Counted from the first letter of the stretch, positions 1-8,816 are shown. The stretch is DNA of 64,000 nt from Saccharopolyspora gloriosae (GCF_022828475.1 NZ_CP059557.1:372001-436000), one strand, 5' to 3'. Notes: generated by a model not told the origin, from the sequence alone. Numbers and translations are program-made.

Positions 1-217
1 CCTGGGCGATCGCGCCGCCGAACAGGTACACGAACATCACCAGGAACAGGATCGGCTGCAACGTGACGTCGAGCAGCGCCTCCGGTGACTTGCGGATCTT
101 GAGCACGCTGCGCCCGGCCAGCGTCAGGCCGTGCCGCACGGTGCGCAGCGGCCCGATGCGCTCGTGCTGCGACGGGGCCACTTCGGCCTCCGCGGAGCGT
201 TCGATGGTGCTGGTCAT
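1..217 (-). CDS. ABC-2 type multidrug exporter permease, N-terminal part (cut by window edge)
   Basis: Only the first 72 codons are in the window. The visible protein starts at the ATG at 217, has a polar N-terminus of about 45 residues, then enters a hydrophobic segment rich in L, F, V and M, as in DrrB-type permeases of antibiotic exporters. Its start codon overlaps the stop of the upstream ATPase gene by 4 bp (ATGA), which indicates translational coupling and a two-gene export operon. The substrate cannot be told from this fragment. The family assignment rests mainly on the coupled DrrA-type ATPase. Confidence 0.75.
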   Translation of the reverse strand, partial: MTSTIERSAEAEVAPSQHERIGPLRTVRHGLTLAGRSVLKIRKSPEALLDVTLQPILFLVMFVYLFGGAIAQ

Positions 218-1170
218 GCTGCGGTCCCCTCTTCCGCGGCGGACTTCCCGGTGAGCGCGAGGAACACCTCGTCCAGGCTGGGCAGCCGCAAAGCCAGTTC
301 GTCGGCGGTGATCCCGGCGTCGTCGAGCCTGCGCACCAGGGTCGACAGCAGCACCGGGTCGTCCACCGGCGCGGTGAGCAAGCCGCCCTCGTCGTGCGTG
401 GCGGGCTGGGCGCCGGTGAGCTCGGCGACGATGCGCCGCACCTCCGGCACGTCCTCCGCGCCGCTGGGGCGCACCTGCAGGGTCTGCTTGCCGGTGCGGC
501 GTTTGAGCTCGTCGGCCCGGCCTTCGGCGACGACGCGGCCGTGATCGATGACGCTGATCTTGTCCGCGAGCTGGTCGGCCTCCTCCAGGTACTGGGTGGT
601 CAGCAGCACCGTGACGCCCTCGTCGGTGAGCGCGTTGACCATGTCCCACACCTGGTTGCGGCTGCGCGGGTCCAAACCGGTCGTCGGCTCGTCCAGGTAC
701 AGCACCTCCGGCCTGCCGACGAGGCTCGCCGCGAGGTCCAGCCGCCTGCGCATGCCGCCGGAGTACGTTTTGATCGCCCGGCCACCTGCGTCGGTGAGGC
801 CGAACCTTTCCAGCAGCACCGCCGCCCGCGCCCGCGCGTCCCGCCGGGACAGCTCCAGCAACTTGCCGATGAGCACCAGGTTCTCCACACCGGTGAGCTC
901 CTCGTCCACCGAGGCGTACTGCCCGGTGAGTCCGATTCGGCTGCGCACCGCCACCGACTCGCGGTGCAGATCGCGACCGGCGATCGTGGCACGCCCCTCG
1001 TCGGGCCGCAGCAGCGTGGCCAGGATGCGCACCGCGGTCGTCTTGCCCGCGCCGTTCGGCCCGAGCACCCCGAGGATCGAGCCGGTGGGTGCGGCCAAGT
1101 CGATACCGCCCAGCGCGGTCGTCGCGCCGAAGCGTTTCACCAGGCCTTCCGCCTGGATCGCGTAGGACAT
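214..1170 (-). CDS. DrrA-type ABC transporter ATP-binding protein
   Basis: A 318-residue ATPase expected to drive efflux of a drug or lipid through the downstream permease. Walker A is GPNGAGKTT at residues 37-45, the signature is YSGGMRRRLDLAA, Walker B is VLYLDEPTTGLD, and a C-terminal accessory region of about 90 residues is typical of the daunorubicin-resistance (DrrA) subfamily. The start chosen is the ATG of MSYAIQAEGLVKRFG, preceded by AAGGAGT eight bases upstream; the reading frame stays open further upstream, but that part lacks family similarity. The stop overlaps the permease start. The divergent gap to the next gene (1171-1276) should hold the promoter. Confidence 0.9.
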   Translation of the reverse strand: MSYAIQAEGLVKRFGATTALGGIDLAAPTGSILGVLGPNGAGKTTAVRILATLLRPDEGRATIAGRDLHRESVAVRSRIGLTGQYASVDEELTGVENLVLIGKLLELSRRDARARAAVLLERFGLTDAGGRAIKTYSGGMRRRLDLAASLVGRPEVLYLDEPTTGLDPRSRNQVWDMVNALTDEGVTVLLTTQYLEEADQLADKISVIDHGRVVAEGRADELKRRTGKQTLQVRPSGAEDVPEVRRIVAELTGAQPATHDEGGLLTAPVDDPVLLSTLVRRLDDAGITADELALRLPSLDEVFLALTGKSAAEEGTAA

Positions 1171-1276
1171 GCCAACTCCTTGATTCGCTATGCTTCCCAC
1201 CATCGGGGGTATCGCTGACAAGTAGCGCACAGCGCACTGACAGCCTGCGTGAGCCGCACGACACCGGGGGTGCTGG

Positions 1277-2272
1277 ATGGACACGGCCGTGGCCGAGCCC
1301 GAATCCGAATCCCCGCTTCCTCGGCGCAAGAGCGGCTTCGTCACCGCGCTGCTCGTGCTGGCCATGCTCGGAACGGCAGGATGGGCCGCGCCCGCGTTGT
1401 TGGGTTTCGACACGGCGAACCGCTACACGATCGCGTTGGCCGCGACCCTGCAGTACGCCGTGCCCGTCGGGTCGGTGCTGACCGTGCTGGGCCTGGTGCT
1501 GCGGCGGTGGCTGACCACGCTCATCGTCGGCCTGCTGACGGTGGTGCTGGCGATTCTGGTCCTCCCCAGGGCGATCCCGGACTCGCCGACTCCGGTGCAA
1601 GGTTCGCCGCTGCGGGTGCTGTCGGTCAATTTGTTTTTCGGGCGGGCGGAGCCGGAACATGTCGTGGACCTGGTGCGCGACGGGCGGATCGACGTGCTGA
1701 GCCTCCAGGAACTCACCCCGGAGGCCGTCGCCGAACTGGACCGGGCGGGTCTCGCGGAGCTGCTGCCGCACCGGGTGCTGCACAGCGGCCCGCAAGCGGA
1801 CGGGACCGGGATCGCCTCGCGGTACCCGCTGCGAGAACTCCCGCTGGTGCCGCCGACGTCACTGGCCCAGCCGTCCGCGCTGATCGACCTGCCGGGGCGG
1901 CGGGACGTGGAGTTCGTCGCGGTGCACCCGATCTACCCGGTGGGCGCGGACACGGCGGGCGACTGGCTCCGCGAGCTCACCGCGCTGCCGCGGCCGCCGG
2001 GGGAGCGCGAGACGCCGCGGATCCTGGCGGGGGACTTCAACGCGACGCTCGACCATTCGCCGCTGCGCGCGCTGCTGGGCAGCGGCTACGCCGACGCCGC
2101 CGAGGTCACCGGCGCCGGGCTCACCCCCACCTGGGGGGCGGGGTGGATGCCGCGCGCCACCATCGATCACCTGCTGACCAGCGAAGGACTGGTGACGCAG
2201 GAGTACTCGGTGCTGGACGTCCCCGGCACGGACCACCGGGCGATCAGCGGCCACATCGTCATCCCGGATTGA
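1277..2272 (+). CDS. Membrane-anchored endonuclease/exonuclease/phosphatase family protein
   Basis: A 331-residue protein. The N-terminal 110 residues contain about three hydrophobic segments (roughly residues 20-42, 55-75 and 77-97), then an extracytoplasmic catalytic domain of the EEP fold. Visible catalytic motifs are LSLQELTPE (metal-binding Glu), AGDFNATLDHSP (the GDFN motif), ATIDHLLTS and the terminal GTDHRAIS (family consensus SDH). Such membrane EEP proteins are common in actinobacteria, and their substrates (nucleic acid, phospholipid or inositol phosphate) are mostly unknown. The gene ends where hairpin repeat A begins and converges with the sirtuin gene. Confidence 0.85.
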   Translation: MDTAVAEPESESPLPRRKSGFVTALLVLAMLGTAGWAAPALLGFDTANRYTIALAATLQYAVPVGSVLTVLGLVLRRWLTTLIVGLLTVVLAILVLPRAIPDSPTPVQGSPLRVLSVNLFFGRAEPEHVVDLVRDGRIDVLSLQELTPEAVAELDRAGLAELLPHRVLHSGPQADGTGIASRYPLRELPLVPPTSLAQPSALIDLPGRRDVEFVAVHPIYPVGADTAGDWLRELTALPRPPGERETPRILAGDFNATLDHSPLRALLGSGYADAAEVTGAGLTPTWGAGWMPRATIDHLLTSEGLVTQEYSVLDVPGTDHRAISGHIVIPD

Positions 2273-2297
2273 CGGGTAGTCGGTTTTCGGTGTCCGG

Positions 2298-2455
2298 GTA
2301 GTTGAACTTCAGTCGGTCTCTCGCTGCGGGATCTCCGCCACGAGCAAAGAGCTGTCCTCGCGAGAAACCGCCCGAGAACCCGCCGGTGACCGGCTTTTCG
2401 ACGTGGGCTGTGCGCTTCGCGCCTCCAGGCACGGCCTCCGGCCGCGAGGATCGGG
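2298..2455. repeat. Hairpin repeat family, copy A (eroded, type II tail)
   Basis: This fills the convergent gap between the EEP gene and the sirtuin gene. The core (2298-2387) keeps the family landmarks TCGCTGCGGGATC, GCTGTCCTCGCGAGA and GAGAACCCGCCGG, but the inner stem is deleted to a short remnant and the outer stem has mismatches. The tail after 2395 carries the type II sequence GACGTGGGCT followed by small TTC-loop hairpins such as GCGCTTCGCGC and GGCCTCCGGCC. It appears to be a decaying copy. Confidence 0.75.
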
Positions 2456-3295
2456 TCACGAAGCGACTCGTTGGAGCTCCGCGTCGATGGCCTGGAGCGC
2501 GGGCAGGGAACGTTCCGGGAGGGAGATGCCGCGGCCGTGGCGGACTTCCGGTTCGCGCGGGTTGATGCGGATCAGCGCGCCGGAAGCGGCCGAGGACAGC
2601 TCCGCGTGCCTGCGCACCGTCGGTACCGCGGTCCCCGCACCGAGCTCCACCACCACCAGCCGAGCCGCCCGCAGCGACCGGCGCCACGCCTGGAGCTCGT
2701 CCAGCCGCGGCTGCGCGTGCGCGGGAACCCAGCTCCAATCGCCGAACATCAGGATGTTCGGCCGCGCCGTCCCGCCGCAGTTCCGGCAAGCGGGCAGCGG
2801 TGGCCGCGCGCGCATCGTTTCGACCTCCACCGGAACCGAGAGATCGTCCGCGGGCCACACCTCGTCGGTGCAGGGCTTCAGGCATTGCAGGTGGTGGATG
2901 CTGCCGTGGCACTCGGCGACGTGCTCCGGGGCGAACCCCGCGACCTGGAACTGCCCATCGACGTTCGAGGTGAACACCCGCGCTCCGAGCGGCATCCGCT
3001 GCGCCCAGCGGCGCAGCACCTCGAAGCCCTCGTGCGGCACCGTCTCCCGGTACAACCCGAGCCGGTGCCCGTAGAAACCCCAGGCCAGCTCGGGATCGTC
3101 CGCGAAGTGCACCGGGTCGGCGACCTCCGCGAAGCGGAGCCCGAGCCGCTCGTAAGGCGGGTAGGCCCGCCAGAACCCGGTGTCGCCGCGGAAGTCGGGA
3201 AGGCCGGAATCGACGCCCATCCCGGCTCCCGCGCACACCAGCAGCGCCTCCGCTTCCGCGATCAGTTTCGCGGCGTCGGCGACTTCCGAACCCAC
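2456..3295 (-). CDS. Sir2-family NAD-dependent protein deacylase
   Basis: A 279-residue sirtuin. Motifs in order: VCAGAGMGVDSGLPDFRG (NAD-binding GAGxxxxSGLPDFRG, residues about 17-34), FTSNVDGQ (equivalent of the TQNID box), ECHGSIH (catalytic His) and two Cys pairs for zinc (LQCLKPC and CRNCG). It should remove acyl groups from lysines using NAD, but acyl specificity cannot be read here. The start chosen is GTG at 3295 (VGSEVADAAKL) because GAGGAG lies nine bases upstream; the frame is open further upstream without a better start. It lies 82 bp downstream of mhuD on the same strand. Confidence 0.85.
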   Translation of the reverse strand: MGSEVADAAKLIAEAEALLVCAGAGMGVDSGLPDFRGDTGFWRAYPPYERLGLRFAEVADPVHFADDPELAWGFYGHRLGLYRETVPHEGFEVLRRWAQRMPLGARVFTSNVDGQFQVAGFAPEHVAECHGSIHHLQCLKPCTDEVWPADDLSVPVEVETMRARPPLPACRNCGGTARPNILMFGDWSWVPAHAQPRLDELQAWRRSLRAARLVVVELGAGTAVPTVRRHAELSSAASGALIRINPREPEVRHGRGISLPERSLPALQAIDAELQRVAS

Positions 3296-3377
3296 CGTCC
3301 GGTGCTCCTCATCGTTCGTTCCGGCGGGCGCCGCGCCCGCCGGGCGGCCGACGCGGTGCTCACCTGATCCGGCCGCG

Positions 3378-3686
3378 TCACGCGTCCTTGTGCTTCTCCT
3401 GCACGACCTCGAACTCCAGCAGGTTCGAGCCGGTGGCGACCGTGTTCTTGTGCTCACCTGCGTGCGCGGCCTTCGCCGGACCCTGCGCCCAGTTCTGGAA
3501 GTCCTCCTCGGACTCCCACTTCGTGTAGACGAAGTACCGGTTGTCGCCCTGGACGGGCCGCAGCAGCTCGAAACCGAGGAAACCGGGGGAATCCTCGACC
3601 GAGCCGTGCCGACCGGCGAACCGCTTCTCCAGCTCGGGGCCGGAGCCTTCGGGAACCTCGATCGCATTGATCTTCACAACAGCCAT
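3378..3686 (-). CDS. mhuD: Haem-degrading monooxygenase, MhuD ortholog
   Basis: A 102-residue ferredoxin-like protein of the antibiotic-biosynthesis-monooxygenase superfamily, close to M. tuberculosis MhuD (Rv3592), which cleaves haem to mycobilin and iron without releasing CO. The N-terminus MAVVKINAIEVPEG, the block GFLGFELLRPV and the end SNLLEFEVV match the mycobacterial protein. The residues that matter in MhuD are all present: N7, W66 and the haem-ligating H75. Its position near mutY and radA repeats the mycobacterial order. A role in haem iron acquisition is an inference from the family. Confidence 0.9.
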   Translation of the reverse strand: MAVVKINAIEVPEGSGPELEKRFAGRHGSVEDSPGFLGFELLRPVQGDNRYFVYTKWESEEDFQNWAQGPAKAAHAGEHKNTVATGSNLLEFEVVQEKHKDA

Positions 3687-3762
3687 GTACTCAGACTACG
3701 GCTGCCTCCGAGACCTGACGAACAGCGCGGCGGCGGTGCGCACGGGACGGGACACGCCCGGC

Positions 3763-5703
3763 TCACAACTCGATCTGCGGGTGCAGCCTGCCGACGGTCC
3801 ACATCCGCTGCCGCAGCACCGCCAGCGATGTGAGCAGCAGGAACACCACCAGCACGCCGCCCAGCACGATCGCGTCCCAGGCCAGGTGCCACTGCTCGCC
3901 GCCGGTGAACGCCACCCGCAACCCGTCGACCAGGTAGCTCATCGGCAGCACCGAGTGCAGCGCCTGAATCGGCGCGGGCGCGGTCTCCAGCGGGTACAGC
4001 CCACCGGAGGCGGTGATCTGCACCAGCAGCAGCGCCAGCGACACCAGCCCGCCGACCACGCCGAACGCGGCGCGCAGGAAGTGGTTGATCGCGGTGAACG
4101 CCGCCGCCCCCAACGCGGTCAGCCCGACCGCCGCGGGCAGGTCCACCGGATCCAGCCCCAGCGTCAGATCCATCGCGCCCAGCAGCACCAGCCCGCCGAT
4201 CACGCCCAGCACGGCCGCGGGCAGCCAGCCGCCGATCGCGACCGACAGCGGATTCGTGCGCCCGCCCAGCGCGCGCTGGTTCAACGGCGTGAACAGCAGG
4301 TACGCGAACAGCCCGAACACCCACAGCGCGATCCCGAAGAACAACGGCGCCACCCCGCGGCCGTACACGTCGGCCGAGTTCAGCGTCGTGGCCCGCACCA
4401 CCGACGGCGTGCCCAGCTCCGATGAGGCCCGCGCGACCTCCGTCGGCCCCGCGGGCGGCATCCGGCCGAGGCTGTCCCGCACTTGATCGGCGAGCCGCCG
4501 CGCGCCGTCGTTGAGCTGCCCCGAGCTGGTCTGCGCGACACCGATGTTCGCGACCAGCGTGTTCACGCCGTGGCTGAGCCCGTTGACGCCGCCGGTGAGT
4601 TCCGCGGAAGCCAGCCGCAACCGGGTCGCGGGGTCGCCGATGTCGTTGACGTCCTGCTGCAGCGGGTCGAGGTCGTCGCGCAGCGCCAACGCCCGGTCCT
4701 GCGTCTCGGCGGCGCTTCGCTGCGCGTCCTGCGCAGCGCCGTTGACGGTGGCCGTGGTGGCGGCGAGCTGCCGCGCGTCGTCCAACGCCGATCGGTACAG
4801 CGGATCTCCGCTCAGCTCGGGATGCCGGTTCGCGAGCTGCGCCAACGCTCCCGCCGAACGCTCGGCCTGGCTCTGCGCGGCCGCGGTGCCGCCGGTGATC
4901 GTGTTGAGGTCGCGCACCGCCGAGCCGCTCGTGTCCAGCAGCGCCTCGGTCGTGGCGGGCAGTCGTTGCCCGGTGAACTCGGTGATCGACGACAGCTGCT
5001 GGTCGAGCTGCGCGGAGGCGCTCGCGATGTCGCGCACCCCGCCCGACACGTGGCCGGCGCCGTCGCGCACTCCGGTGAGCCCCCGCGCCAGCGCACCCGT
5101 GCTCTGCTTGCCCAGCTGGGTGCCCTGCACCAGCTGTTCGGAGATCTCCGAGGCGGTGCCGAGCTTGCCGCGAACCTCGCCGAGATCCCCGTACAGCCCC
5201 CGCGCGTAGGCGGCGTACGCGGCGGCGTTGATCTGGTTCTGCAGTTCGTAGCGAGCCGTGTCGGCCATGACCCCCGCCAAGTGGCCGTTCGCATCGTTCC
5301 TGGTCAGCAACACCGCTGGGCGTTGCGGGGCGCTGCGCGTCGAGTTCGCCAGCCGGGTGCTGAAGTCCTCCGGGACGCGGATCGTGAAGTAGTAGCGGCC
5401 CTGCTCCAGCCCGCTGCGGGCGGTGTCCACGTCGACGAAGTGCCACTGGAACGTGTCGGTCGTGCGCAGCTGCTGCACGAACTGCTCACCCGCGTTGACC
5501 TGCTCCCCGTTGTGGTCGGCGGGCCGATCGGAGTTGACCACCGCGACCGGCACCGCCGACATGCGGCCGTAGGGATCCCAGTTCGACCACAGGAACAACG
5601 CCCCGTACAGCAGCGGGATGAGGATCAGCACGGCGGGAACGAACCGGCGCCACGGCCCGCGGAAGCGGCGCAGTTCGAGCCAGGCGAGGTAGACGGCCTT
5701 CAT
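3763..5703 (-). CDS. YhgE/Pip-type ABC-2 membrane protein
   Basis: A 646-residue membrane protein. One transmembrane helix lies near the N-terminus (about residues 24-44), followed by an extracytoplasmic region of about 370 residues containing VVNSD and GYYF-like elements (VPVAVVNSDRPA, GRYYFTIRVPEDF) typical of the YhgE/Pip family, and then about five C-terminal helices. Family members resemble phage infection protein and ABC-2 exporters. The start is the ATG at 5703, overlapping the stop of the ATPase gene by 4 bp, so the two are translated together. The long soluble region is rich in heptad-like L/A/Q patterns and may form a coiled coil. The substrate is unknown. Confidence 0.82.
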   Translation of the reverse strand: MKAVYLAWLELRRFRGPWRRFVPAVLILIPLLYGALFLWSNWDPYGRMSAVPVAVVNSDRPADHNGEQVNAGEQFVQQLRTTDTFQWHFVDVDTARSGLEQGRYYFTIRVPEDFSTRLANSTRSAPQRPAVLLTRNDANGHLAGVMADTARYELQNQINAAAYAAYARGLYGDLGEVRGKLGTASEISEQLVQGTQLGKQSTGALARGLTGVRDGAGHVSGGVRDIASASAQLDQQLSSITEFTGQRLPATTEALLDTSGSAVRDLNTITGGTAAAQSQAERSAGALAQLANRHPELSGDPLYRSALDDARQLAATTATVNGAAQDAQRSAAETQDRALALRDDLDPLQQDVNDIGDPATRLRLASAELTGGVNGLSHGVNTLVANIGVAQTSSGQLNDGARRLADQVRDSLGRMPPAGPTEVARASSELGTPSVVRATTLNSADVYGRGVAPLFFGIALWVFGLFAYLLFTPLNQRALGGRTNPLSVAIGGWLPAAVLGVIGGLVLLGAMDLTLGLDPVDLPAAVGLTALGAAAFTAINHFLRAAFGVVGGLVSLALLLVQITASGGLYPLETAPAPIQALHSVLPMSYLVDGLRVAFTGGEQWHLAWDAIVLGGVLVVFLLLTSLAVLRQRMWTVGRLHPQIEL

Positions 5704-6392
5704 CGGACTTCCTCGTTCGCGGCCGTGCTGAACAGGGGCAGGCCGCCGGTGTCGTCGCCGAAGTCGACGATGTTGTACGGCAGCCGGATCAGCACGTCCG
5801 CCTCGGAAGGGGGTTCGGTCGAGCTGGCCAGGACGGTGGTGCCCGCGTCGGCCACTGCCCGCAGCGCCGACCACACCCGGTTGCGGCCGGAGGGCAGCAG
5901 TCCGGCGACGACGTCGTCGACCAGGATTCCCGGTGGCGCACCGGCGGTGGCCAGCGCGATCGCCAGCATCAGCCGGTCGTCCGGGTACAGCTCGTCGATC
6001 AGCGCGGCCCGGTCCACGTCCAGGCCGAGCGCCGCCATCGCCCGGTCCACGGCCCGCGCGCCGACCCGCGCGGTGATCCGGCGTTCGCGGATCGCCTCGC
6101 GGACCCGCAGCCTGCCTTCCAGCTCGAAACCGGGGGAGAGCCGGGCCGGGACGATGGCCCGCCGGACCAGGCTCGCGCGGCGCGGGGCCTCGTCGATCTC
6201 GATGCGCCCCGCGACGATCTTCAACCGGCCGGACAGCGCGAGCAGCAACGAGGTGCGGCCGGTGCCGCCCTCCCCGACGATCACCGCGAGTTCGCCCGGA
6301 TACACGCGCGCGTCGACGTTCTCGAAGACGATGCCCTCCGGGCCGGTCGCGGTGATCCCGCGCGCCACGATGCTCACACCGTCGACATCCAT
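5700..6392 (-). CDS. Degenerate ABC-type ATPase partnered with the YhgE/Pip protein
   Basis: A 230-residue protein with the overall layout of an ABC nucleotide-binding domain but altered key motifs. The P-loop reads GEGGTGRTS (residues 40-48), with Arg46 where the catalytic Lys is expected. The Walker B region reads ILVDDVV (about 156-162), with Asp in place of the catalytic Glu. The place of LSGGQ is occupied by ELYPDDRLMLAIA (about 134-146). It is therefore probably weak or inactive in ATP hydrolysis and may regulate or scaffold the coupled membrane protein. The start chosen is the ATG at 6392, four bases after GGAG; a GTG at 6404 is also in frame. The 185-bp gap upstream (6393-6577) holds nothing else I recognise. 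Confidence 0.75.
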   Translation of the reverse strand: MDVDGVSIVARGITATGPEGIVFENVDARVYPGELAVIVGEGGTGRTSLLLALSGRLKIVAGRIEIDEAPRRASLVRRAIVPARLSPGFELEGRLRVREAIRERRITARVGARAVDRAMAALGLDVDRAALIDELYPDDRLMLAIALATAGAPPGILVDDVVAGLLPSGRNRVWSALRAVADAGTTVLASSTEPPSEADVLIRLPYNIVDFGDDTGGLPLFSTAANEEVR

Positions 6393-6577
6393 CTCGCTCC
6401 TCACACCGCGTGACAGGCTGCCGGTCCAAAGTGGCCCCTCACCTGAGCAAGAGCAACTCGGGCGGGCACCCGCTGTAGTCCACAGTGGAGAGAATGAGTG
6501 CGCTGGTCGGCAGGCCGAACAGGCCGTCTCCCACGAGGGCGGGGAAGCGGGTCCGGATCACCCGTTCCGGGGCTTGC

Positions 6578-7087
6578 TCACCGCGATACGAGGACCTCGG
6601 CGTCGCCGGTGCGGGAATCGAGCACGGCGACCTCGGACACCGCGGCCCGAACCGGAGCGACCGACCGCAACGCGGCGAACCCGGCGGTGAGCACATCCCC
6701 GCCGAGCACCGGGGTGAGCGCGCAGTGCGGGATCCAGGCGCCGGGGAAGTAGTACGCCGACGGGTTCGTCACCTTGCCCGCCAGCACGTCGTGCACCGCC
6801 GAATGCACCGCCAGCAGTTCCGCGTCCACCACGGCCGTCAGCAGCAGCACCGCGTCCTCGCCGGGGAACGTGCCCAGCGTGTAGAACCACAGGTCCGGGA
6901 GGAACAGCGCGCCGAGTTCCGCGCGCAACGCCTTGCGGGTCGTCGCGGGGATCGCGCTCGCCGAAGCCAGCGTCACGCTCGGCCGGCCCGCGGCCACCGG
7001 AACGTCCGCCGCGTCCAGGGAATCGCGCAGCGCGCGCAGCCTGGTCTCGGTCGCGTCGTCGAAGAACACGGTCAGCGTCTGCGCCAT
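6578..7087 (-). CDS. 2H-phosphoesterase (2'-5' RNA ligase-like) family protein
   Basis: A 169-residue protein resembling the two-histidine phosphoesterase/LigT superfamily. The second active-site motif is intact (IPHCALTP, an HxAxT-type box, about residues 118-125). At the first motif the sequence is PSVTLAS where PHVTLA would be expected, so the first catalytic His is replaced by Ser. The protein may bind rather than cleave a cyclic phosphate, or the family may be distant. The start at 7087 has GGAGGG at a suitable distance. It follows mutY by 30 bp on the same strand, suggesting co-transcription. Confidence 0.65.
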   Translation of the reverse strand: MAQTLTVFFDDATETRLRALRDSLDAADVPVAAGRPSVTLASASAIPATTRKALRAELGALFLPDLWFYTLGTFPGEDAVLLLTAVVDAELLAVHSAVHDVLAGKVTNPSAYYFPGAWIPHCALTPVLGGDVLTAGFAALRSVAPVRAAVSEVAVLDSRTGDAEVLVSR

Positions 7088-7117
7088 GATTCCGCCCTCC
7101 GGCCGGGAAGAGGCCGC

Positions 7118-8002
7118 TCAGTGCTCACCGGGCAGCGCGAACCGGCCGTCCTCGGTCTGTTCCAGCAATCCGTCCACCAGCAGCGAGTCCAGGCAGCGAT
7201 CGCGCTGCCCGGCGTCCTGCCACACGGCGTCGAGACTGGCGCGCGGCACCGGCCCCTCCGAGCCGCGCAGCACGTCGAGCAGCTTGCCGCGCACCTGCCG
7301 GTCGGTGCCCGCGAACTTCTGCACCTTCTTCGCAGGCCCCGCGTACGCCGGGCGACCGGCGTGCTGCCACGCGCACTCCGCCGCGATCGGGCAGCGCTCG
7401 CACGCGGGTGAGCGGACCGTGCACACCACCTGCCCGAGCTCCATGAGCGCCGCCGACAACCGCGCCGCACTCGTGTCGTCGGCGGGCAGCAGCGCGTCCA
7501 CGTCGGCCAGGTCGCGCTTCGTCGACGGCGGCCCCGCGTCTCCGGCGCCGTGCACGGCGCGGGCCACGACGCGGCGAACGTTCGTGTCCACCACCGGAGC
7601 TCGCAGGCCGTAGGCGAACGCCGCCACCGCCCGCGCCGTGTAGGCGCCGATGCCCGGCAGCGCCAGCAGTGTGTCCACATCGGACGGAACGACGTCGCCG
7701 TGCTCCGCCGCGATCGCGCCCGCGGCCTCGTGCAGCCGCAGCGCCCGGCGCGGATAGCCGAGCTTGCCCCAGGCGCGCAGCACCTCGGCCTGCGAGGCGG
7801 CGGCGAGGTCGGACGGTCGCGGCCAGCGCGCCATCCACTCCTGCCAGATCGGGGCGACCCGGTTCACCGGCGTCTGCTGGAGCATGGTCTCGCTGACCAG
7901 CACGCCCCAGCCGGTGACACCGGCCGCGCGCCACGGCAGCGGGCGGGCTTCGGCCGCGAACCAGTCGATGAGTTCGGTGGGGTCCCAGGTGATCGTCGTC
8001 AT
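7118..8002 (-). CDS. mutY: A/G-specific adenine DNA glycosylase MutY
   Basis: A 294-residue base-excision repair enzyme that removes adenine mispaired with 8-oxoguanine or G. Motifs: SETMLQQT (catalytic Glu38, residues 37-44), the helix-hairpin-helix LPGIGAYTARAVAAFAYG (115-132), catalytic Asp139 in VVDTNVRR, and a C-X6-C-X2-C-X5-C iron-sulfur loop formed by C194, C201, C204 and C210. There is little sequence beyond the catalytic core, so the C-terminal 8-oxoG-recognition domain is short, as in other actinobacteria. The start used is the ATG of MTTITWDP; an upstream in-frame extension lacks family similarity. M. tuberculosis has mutY in the same neighbourhood. Confidence 0.93.
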   Translation of the reverse strand: MTTITWDPTELIDWFAAEARPLPWRAAGVTGWGVLVSETMLQQTPVNRVAPIWQEWMARWPRPSDLAAASQAEVLRAWGKLGYPRRALRLHEAAGAIAAEHGDVVPSDVDTLLALPGIGAYTARAVAAFAYGLRAPVVDTNVRRVVARAVHGAGDAGPPSTKRDLADVDALLPADDTSAARLSAALMELGQVVCTVRSPACERCPIAAECAWQHAGRPAYAGPAKKVQKFAGTDRQVRGKLLDVLRGSEGPVPRASLDAVWQDAGQRDRCLDSLLVDGLLEQTEDGRFALPGEH

Positions 8003-8181
8003 CTCGGCTTCGATCCTGCCAGCACGCGACGAGGCGGCTGCCGGCACCCTCACGGCGACGCGAAGCAGCCTAAGATCACTCGAAGGGGCTACTGCGGGCG
8101 ACTGATCATCAGGATCAAAGCACCTGATCGGGTGTGTTCACGTTGAGCTGTTCGGCGGTATCGACGAGTTAGTGTCGGACC

Positions 8182-8798
8182 GTGCTGGACCCCATCGGAC
8201 CGCTTCCCCGCGAGGTGTACTGGCGTCGCCGCGCATTGGCGATCGGCGTGATCGTGCTGGTCACCGCCCTGACGCTGTGGGGAGTCACCGTTCTGGCGGG
8301 TGCCCTGATCCCGGATCGCGCCGCCGCGCCCGCCCCGCAGGCCGCGCCGCCACCGGCTCAACCGCCGCCCCCGCGGCCCCGCCGCCCCCGCCGCCGTGCG
8401 CGGATCAGGACCTCCGGCTCGCCGCCGAACCCGTCCGCGCCACCAACTCGACCGGGGAGCCGATCGCGCTGCGCATGATCCTCACCAACGCGAGCTCGAC
8501 GCCCTGCGTCCGCGACACCAGTCGCACGCTCCGCGAAATCGTCGTGTCCACATCGGACGGAACCCGGTTCTGGTCGAGCAACGACTGCCACGTCGAAACC
8601 ACCAACGAGCGCCCGCTGCTCGAACCGGGCAAGTCGATCCGCAACGAGATCGAATGGACCGGAGTCGCCTCCACCCGCGGCGCCACACCCCGCCAGTGCG
8701 CCGCCGAACGCGACACCGCCACCGCGGGCGACTACGTGGTGGGAGCCCGCCTGGACGGCCTGGTCAGCCAACCGGCCCCCTTCAAGATCACCGGTTGA
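8182..8798 (+). pseudogene. Conserved membrane protein (Rv3587c position) with an apparent -1 frameshift
   Basis: The first frame starts at GTG 8182 (VLDPIGPLPREVYWRRR) and has one transmembrane helix (about residues 20-45), then runs into a Pro-rich linker. At about 8366-8390 coding similarity jumps to another frame, which continues as CADQDLRLAAEPVRATNS to the stop at 8798. That part looks like a secreted domain with four cysteines. Adding one base in the C-rich stretch would give a single protein of about 205 residues. The gene lies opposite to mutY and radA, as Rv3587c does in M. tuberculosis. The break may be a sequencing or assembly error rather than a true mutation. Confidence 0.65.
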
Positions 8799-8816
8799 GT
8801 CGCGTGCCGCTTCGGC

